Positions 6,968 through 12,211 of a stretch of DNA of 12,211 nt are shown one piece after another. The notes beneath the pieces were generated by a model, which saw only the letters and a list, made by a program, of their open reading frames with translations, was not told the origin of the DNA and did no database searches. The stretch comes from Acidocella sp. GTDB lineage: Bacteria > Pseudomonadota > Alphaproteobacteria > Acetobacterales > Acetobacteraceae. Numbering within the stretch: position 1 is the stretch's first letter; every line of letters starts with the position of its first letter. A program made the position numbers and the translations under genes. Location: the NCBI GenBank assembly GCA_029077775.1, contig JAQNCU010000052.1, positions 1 to 12,211 on the forward strand. The letters run 5' to 3'.

Positions 6968-7717
6968 ATGAAATTGCTGGTCGCCGTGAAGCGCGTCGTC
7001 GATTACAACGTCAAAGTCCGGGTCAAATCCGATGGCTCAGCGGTGGAAACATCCGGCGTGAAAATGTCGATGAACCCGTTCGATGAGATCGCCATCGAGG
7101 AAGCCGTCCGCCTTAAGGAAAAAGGCATCGCGACCGACATCCTCGCGGTCTCCATGGGTGTCACCCAATGCCAGGAGACCATTCGCACCGCGCTCGCCAT
7201 GGGGGCGGATCGTGGCATATTGGTGGAGACCGACGCGGCGCTGGAGCCTCTGGCGGTTGCCAAAATGCTCAAAGCCCTGGTCGTGCGTGAGGGCATCGAG
7301 CTGGTGATCATGGGCAAACAGGCGATCGACGATGACATGAACGCCACCGGCCAAATGCTGGCCGCCTTGCTCGGCTGGCCGCAGGGCACGTTCGCCAGCA
7401 AGGTTGAGATCGCCGATGGCGCCGCCATGGTCACGCGCGAGGTCGATGGCGGGCTGGAGACCGTGTCTCTCAAATTGCCTGCGGTCATCACCGCCGATCT
7501 GCGCCTGAATGAGCCGCGCTATGCCTCATTGCCGAACATCATGAAGGCGCGCAAAAAGACCATCGACACCGTAACGCCAGCCGATCTCGGGGTAGACCCG
7601 GCACCCCGCCTGACCACGCTCAAAGTCTCTGAACCGCCGGTTCGTAAGGCTGGCATCAAGGTCGGGGATGTCGCCGCCCTGGTCGATAAACTGCGCAACG
7701 AAGCAAAGGTGATCTGA
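6968..7717 (+). CDS. etfB: Electron transfer flavoprotein beta subunit
   Basis: EtfB pairs with EtfA to form the soluble heterodimer that takes electrons from acyl-CoA dehydrogenases and passes them to ETF:quinone oxidoreductase. The 249-residue length is typical. It starts MKLLVAVKRVVDYNVKVRV and contains NPFDEIAIEEAVRLKE (36-51), the nucleotide-binding stretch ELVIMGKQAIDDDMNATGQM (111-130), and the family signature ITADLRLNEPRYASLPNIMK (174-193), with Leu188 in the recognition loop that docks on dehydrogenases, followed by ARKKTID. A GAGG ribosome site lies 9 nt before the ATG. It is the first gene of an etfB-etfA-hbd operon; the 99-bp region before it separates it from the aminotransferase and probably contains the promoter. 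Confidence 0.97.
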   Translation: MKLLVAVKRVVDYNVKVRVKSDGSAVETSGVKMSMNPFDEIAIEEAVRLKEKGIATDILAVSMGVTQCQETIRTALAMGADRGILVETDAALEPLAVAKMLKALVVREGIELVIMGKQAIDDDMNATGQMLAALLGWPQGTFASKVEIADGAAMVTREVDGGLETVSLKLPAVITADLRLNEPRYASLPNIMKARKKTIDTVTPADLGVDPAPRLTTLKVSEPPVRKAGIKVGDVAALVDKLRNEAKVI

Positions 7718-7719
7718 AC

Positions 7720-8649
7720 ATGACCTCTCTCCTGATCCTCGATTTCGACGAGCACGGCATCAAGCAGCCCTCACGCTCCGCGCTTGCCGCCGCCGCCAAA
7801 CTGGGCGAGGTCCATGGCCTGCTCGCGGGTGCTGGGATCGCCGCAGCCGCCGCAGCCGCCGCGCAATTGCCGGGCCTGGCCAAAATCCTGGTCGCCGATG
7901 ATGCCGCCTATGCCAACGCGCTGGCCGAGCCATTTGCCAGCCTCATCGTCTCACTCGCCGGGCAGTATTCCCACATTTTTGCCGCCGCCACGGCGGTCGG
8001 CAAAAACATCATGCCGCGCGTCGCCGCGTTGCTCGATGCCCAGCCCATCAGCGACATCTCGGATGTGATCGACGCCGACACCTTCATCCGCCCGATTTAT
8101 GCGGGCAACGCGCTGGCCACGGTCAAATCCTCCGATGCCATAAAAATCCTTACCGTGCGCGCCTCCAGCTTCGACCCGGTCGCCCCTACGGGCGGTGCCG
8201 CCACCATCGAGGCCGTGGCCCATGCGCCCGGCCCCGTGCAATCGACCTTCGTCAGCGCCGAGCTTTCCAAAAGTGAGCGCCCGGAGCTTACCGCCGCCAA
8301 AATCATCGTCTCCGGCGGGCGCGGCATGCAGAATGGCGAGAATTTCGGCAAGCTCATCGACCCTGTGGCCGACAAGCTGCACGCCGCTGTCGGGGCCTCG
8401 CGCGCCGCCGTCGATGCCGGGTTTGTTCCCAACGACTACCAGGTCGGCCAGACCGGTAAAATCGTGGCGCCGGACCTTTACCTCGCGGTCGGTATCTCGG
8501 GCGCCATCCAGCATCTCGCGGGCATGAAGGATTCCAAGGTCATCGTCGCGATAAATAAGGACGAGGACGCGCCGATCTTCCAGGTCGCCGATTACGGCCT
8601 GGTGGGTGATTTGTTCACCATACTGCCGGAGCTTGAAAAATCCCTATGA
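7720..8649 (+). CDS. etfA: Electron transfer flavoprotein alpha subunit
   Basis: EtfA carries the FAD of the electron transfer flavoprotein. The 309-residue length is normal. The N-terminal domain includes GKNIMPRVAALLD (94-106) and SDISDVI (111-117). The C-terminal FAD domain has SGGRGM (198-203), VGASRAAVDAGFVPNDYQVG (224-243), QTGK, GISGAIQHLAGMK (258-270), INKDEDAPIF and ADYGLVGDLF (290-299), all expected contacts for FAD. It starts 2 nt after the etfB stop with an AGGTGA-type ribosome site, and its stop overlaps the next start as ATGA. An unusual run of eight alanines (41-48), encoded by GCCGCA-type repeats, lies in the N-terminal domain. Confidence 0.97.
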   Translation: MTSLLILDFDEHGIKQPSRSALAAAAKLGEVHGLLAGAGIAAAAAAAAQLPGLAKILVADDAAYANALAEPFASLIVSLAGQYSHIFAAATAVGKNIMPRVAALLDAQPISDISDVIDADTFIRPIYAGNALATVKSSDAIKILTVRASSFDPVAPTGGAATIEAVAHAPGPVQSTFVSAELSKSERPELTAAKIIVSGGRGMQNGENFGKLIDPVADKLHAAVGASRAAVDAGFVPNDYQVGQTGKIVAPDLYLAVGISGAIQHLAGMKDSKVIVAINKDEDAPIFQVADYGLVGDLFTILPELEKSL

Positions 8650-9521
8650 CCATCTCCACCATCGGCGTCATCGGCGCCGGGCTGATGGGCAACGGCATCG
8701 CCCATACCGCCCTGCTCGCCGGGCTCGATGTCGTTTTGATCGATAGTTTTGAGGCCGCCTTGCCCAAGGCCATCGCCACCATGACCAAAAACATGCAACG
8801 CCAGGCCGCGCGCGGCGCCATTACGGGTGAGGCGGTGGAAGACGCCCTGGCCCGTCTGACCACCGCCACCGATTACGCCGCCCTGGCCAAGGCCGATCTG
8901 GTTATCGAGGCAGCACCTGAGCGCGAGGACCTGAAGGCCAGCATTTACAAAACGCTGTTGCCGCATATCCGGCCCGAGACCATCCTGGCCTCCAACACCT
9001 CATCCATCTCCATCACCCGGCTCGGCGCGCTGACAGACCGCCCGGAAAAATTTATCGGGATGCATTTTTTTAATCCTGTGCCGATGATGCAGCTGGTCGA
9101 GATCATTCGCGGCATCGCCACCGATGACACCACCTACACAGCCGTCGCGGCCCTGGCCGCACGCATGGGCAAAACCATCGCCACGGCGGAGGACGCGCCC
9201 GGCTTCATCGTCAACCGCATTCTCTGCCCGATGCTGAATGAGGCGATCTTCGCCCTGCATGAGAATGTCGGCACCATCGCCTCGATCGACGCCGGCATGA
9301 AGCTCGGCGCCAACCACCCGATGGGCCCGTTGGAGCTTTGTGACTTTGTCGGGCTGGACACGCTGCTCTCGGTCATGCGCGTCCTCCATGCCGGGCTCGG
9401 CGAGGATAAATACCGCCCCTGCCCGCTTCTGGTGAAATATGTCGAGGCGGGCTGGCTCGGCCGCAAATCCGGTCGCGGCTTTTATGATTATACCACCACA
9501 CCGCCGACGCCGACCCGATAA
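8646..9521 (+). CDS. 3-hydroxybutyryl-CoA (3-hydroxyacyl-CoA) dehydrogenase
   Basis: An NAD-dependent enzyme interconverting 3-hydroxyacyl-CoA and 3-oxoacyl-CoA, 291 residues, the usual size of stand-alone Hbd/PaaH proteins. The Rossmann motif is IGVIGAGLMGNGIAH (6-20), with Asp33 after the second strand. Catalytic residues are His140 in IGMHFFNPVP and Glu152 in LVEIIRG, with Ser119 and Asn190 (GFIVNR) also present. The C-terminal dimerisation domain has NHPMGPLELCDFVGLDT and ends GRKSGRGFYDY. The ATG overlaps the etfA stop by 4 bp (ATGA), which indicates translational coupling. With etfBA upstream it fits acyl-CoA or short-chain hydroxyacyl-CoA oxidation; whether the substrate is C4 or longer cannot be told. 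No thiolase or acyl-CoA dehydrogenase is present in the window. Confidence 0.95.
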   Translation: MTISTIGVIGAGLMGNGIAHTALLAGLDVVLIDSFEAALPKAIATMTKNMQRQAARGAITGEAVEDALARLTTATDYAALAKADLVIEAAPEREDLKASIYKTLLPHIRPETILASNTSSISITRLGALTDRPEKFIGMHFFNPVPMMQLVEIIRGIATDDTTYTAVAALAARMGKTIATAEDAPGFIVNRILCPMLNEAIFALHENVGTIASIDAGMKLGANHPMGPLELCDFVGLDTLLSVMRVLHAGLGEDKYRPCPLLVKYVEAGWLGRKSGRGFYDYTTTPPTPTR

Positions 9522-9526
9522 TATGC

Positions 9527-9784
9527 TTAATGAAGGGTCAAAACCTGCCGCGAATCCCAGCTTGGCGGGGCGATCAGGCTGGCTGCCCCAACCCGGACCG
9601 AGTGCAACTTGCCGTCGAGGCTCCGCGACCAGAAATCAAGAAATTTACGTAATTCCGGGAAACGCGGCGCAATATCCAGATGCTGCCAGATAAAGCTCTG
9701 CAACACCGCCGGATGGTCCGGCATATGGTACAAAATTTCCGCCGTGGTCAGCCGATAATCACGCATTTGCAAAGCAAGGCTCAT
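9527..9784 (-). CDS. usg: Usg family protein
   Basis: A small (85-residue) soluble protein of the alphaproteobacterial Usg family, named from genes found upstream of trp genes; the function is unknown. Family wording is clear: MRDYRLTTAEILYHMPDHP near the N-terminus, then FIWQHLDIAPRFPELRKFLDFW, then LDGKLHSVRVGAASLI. The ATG at 9784 has GGAG 8 nt upstream; a longer TTG start at 9832 has no ribosome site. The gene is convergent with the hydroxyacyl-CoA dehydrogenase gene (5-bp gap) and divergent from groES. No trp genes are visible here, so its usual neighbourhood is not kept within this window. Confidence 0.9.
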   Translation of the reverse strand: MSLALQMRDYRLTTAEILYHMPDHPAVLQSFIWQHLDIAPRFPELRKFLDFWSRSLDGKLHSVRVGAASLIAPPSWDSRQVLTLH

Positions 9785-9886
9785 GATCACATCTCCATCA
9801 TGGGGTTCAGGCACTTTTCGAGATGTCTGCAACCTGCCATATAAAATCTGGCCCTTGCCACAAAAATATCACTGTTTACCAGCAAC

Positions 9887-9913
9887 TTAGCACTCAACAC
9901 CCGCTAGTGCTGC
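9887..9913 (+). promoter_or_regulatory. Upstream, imperfect CIRCE-like element
   Basis: TTAGCACTC is followed by a 9-bp spacer and TAGTGCTGC. The left arm is a perfect CIRCE half-site; the right arm matches six of nine positions of GAGTGCTAA. Its centre is 62 bp upstream of the strong CIRCE at 9949-9975. It may be a weaker second HrcA site or a decayed copy. Confidence 0.6.
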
Positions 9914-9918
9914 CGTTC

Positions 9919-9947
9919 TTGACATATCCGTCACCGCCGCCTAAATC
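9919..9947 (+). promoter_or_regulatory. Putative groESL promoter
   Basis: TTGACA at 9919-9924 is a perfect -35 hexamer. After a 17-bp spacer comes TAAATC (9942-9947), a weak -10. The preceding C also makes CTTGAC, which resembles the -35 of alphaproteobacterial RpoH promoters. The CIRCE element begins 2 bp after the -10, covering the likely start site, as expected for repression by HrcA. Confidence 0.6.
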
Positions 9948-9948
9948 T

Positions 9949-9975
9949 CTGGCACTCTCATAATGGGAGTGCTAG
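9949..9975 (+). promoter_or_regulatory. CIRCE operator (HrcA binding site) of groESL
   Basis: CTGGCACTC, a 9-bp spacer, then GAGTGCTAG. This matches the CIRCE consensus TTAGCACTC-N9-GAGTGCTAA at nearly all positions, with the exact spacing. CIRCE is the operator for the heat-shock repressor HrcA and is typically found ahead of groESL. It ends 73 bp before the groES ATG, so it lies in or at the start of the leader. Confidence 0.95.
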
Positions 9976-10048
9976 CAGACGCGGTGCCGCGTGCCGGGCC
10001 GGACAGTCAGCAAAGCATCTACGACCAGATTTTTTAGGAGCGATCCAG

Positions 10049-10369
10049 ATGGCAAAATTCCGCCCATTGCACGACCGCGTTGTGGTCCGCCGGCTGAATG
10101 CCGAGGAAAAGACCGCAGGCGGCATCATCATCCCCGACACCGCCAAGGAAAAGCCGATGGAAGGTGAGATCATCGCCGCCGGCCCCGGTGCCCGCAATGA
10201 AGCCGGCGCCCTCGTCGCACTCGACGTCAAGGCCGGAGACCGTATTCTGTTCGGAAAATGGTCCGGCACCGAGGTCAAGATCGACGGTGAAGACCTGCTG
10301 ATCATGAAGGAATCCGACATTCTCGGCATCATCGAGGCGACCGCCGCCCCGAAGAAAAAAGCCGCCTAA
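10049..10369 (+). CDS. groES: Co-chaperonin GroES
   Basis: GroES caps the GroEL chamber as a heptameric lid. The protein has 106 residues, slightly longer than the usual 95-97 because of a C-terminal EATAAPKKKAA extension. It starts MAKFRPLHDRVVVRR, contains the mobile loop that contacts GroEL (around EEKTAGGIIIPDTAKEKP, residues 19-36), then GEIIAAGPG, VKAGDRILFGKWSGTEVKI and the closing LLIMKESDILGIIE. AGGAG lies 8 nt upstream of the ATG. It is first in the CIRCE-regulated groESL operon, 82 bp before groEL. Confidence 0.98.
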   Translation: MAKFRPLHDRVVVRRLNAEEKTAGGIIIPDTAKEKPMEGEIIAAGPGARNEAGALVALDVKAGDRILFGKWSGTEVKIDGEDLLIMKESDILGIIEATAAPKKKAA

Positions 10370-10386
10370 TCAATCCAACCAAGCGT

Positions 10387-10432
10387 CCTGATGACGAAGC
10401 GGTGATCCCGCGAAGTCTGAATCAGGCCTTTT
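10387..10432 (+). terminator. Terminator-like hairpin between groES and groEL
   Basis: CCTGAT (10387-10392) pairs with ATCAGG (10421-10426); inside it GCGG (10399-10402) pairs with CCGC (10408-10411) around a 5-nt loop. The outer arm is followed by CC and six T residues. It resembles an intrinsic terminator, though the outer stem is interrupted by unpaired bases. It could attenuate transcription into groEL, mark an RNA processing site, or have no effect. Confidence 0.45.
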
Positions 10433-10451
10433 TTAACACAGGAGTCATATC

Positions 10452-12104
<1,653 letters not shown>

Positions 12105-12127
12105 TCCAACTCTCCCGCCTGACGTTG

Positions 12128-12158
12128 AAAACCCCGGGGTCATGCCCCGGGGTTTTTT
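12128..12158 (+). terminator. Intrinsic terminator of groESL
   Basis: A perfect 12-bp stem, AAAACCCCGGGG (12128-12139) pairing with CCCCGGGGTTTT (12145-12156) around a TCATG loop, ends in a run of six T residues. It lies 23 bp after the groEL stop and is a textbook rho-independent terminator. The stem also has an A-run on its left side, so it could work on the other strand as well. Confidence 0.95.
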
Positions 12159-12211
12159 ATTGGTTCATCGAAATCAAGCCAAAGACAAGCATTTCTTTTT
12201 CTGTAGAAAAA

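Noticed and set aside
12196..12211. TTTTTC-TGTA-GAAAAA inverted repeat at the right edge
   Set aside because: It is perfect but A/T-simple and cut by the window end, so its extent and context cannot be judged.

Overview
The window is GC-rich with strong G/C third-position preference. It carries a cyanide-insensitive-type cytochrome bd oxidase, a Usg-family protein, ApaG, a CIRCE-controlled groESL operon and etfBA. This combination points to an alphaproteobacterium, most likely of the Rhodospirillales/Acetobacteraceae. The family-level placement is inference from gene content and was not tested by any search. The window looks like ordinary chromosome: no insertion sequences, phage genes, tRNA/rRNA genes or CRISPR arrays are visible, and coding density is high.

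Layout. (1) 1-384 (-): the N-terminal part of a TPR-type lipoprotein that runs off the left edge. (2) 479-1612 (+): apaG then folE, the latter most likely starting at a TTG with a good Shine-Dalgarno. (3) 4264-1624 (-): a compact cydA-cydB-small membrane protein operon for a bd-type quinol oxidase, convergent with folE. The third gene begins inside the end of cydB. (4) 4265-4427: a divergent promoter region holding two adjacent perfect inverted repeats. (5) 4428-6868 (+): a shortened gamma-glutamyltransferase-like lipoprotein that has lost recognisable catalytic residues, followed by a class I/II PLP aminotransferase. A 14-bp tandem duplication sits at the aminotransferase start codon. (6) 6968-9521 (+): etfB-etfA-hbd, tightly packed (2-nt gap, then an ATGA overlap). 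They encode the electron-transfer flavoprotein and a 3-hydroxyacyl-CoA dehydrogenase, which fits fatty-acid or acyl-CoA oxidation. (7) 9784-9527 (-): a small usg gene. (8) 9887-12158 (+): groES-groEL with two CIRCE-like operators around a promoter, a terminator-like hairpin between the two genes and a strong intrinsic terminator at the end.

Functionally, most of the window is respiration and housekeeping. Electrons from acyl-CoA dehydrogenases could pass through ETF to the quinone pool, and the bd oxidase would be one exit from that pool. GroESL is under HrcA/CIRCE heat-shock control. The least ordinary items are the degenerate GGT-like lipoprotein, the palindromes in its shared promoter with cydA, the overlapping small oxidase-associated membrane protein, and the hairpin separating groES from groEL. 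I did not find a convincing new multi-gene system in this window.
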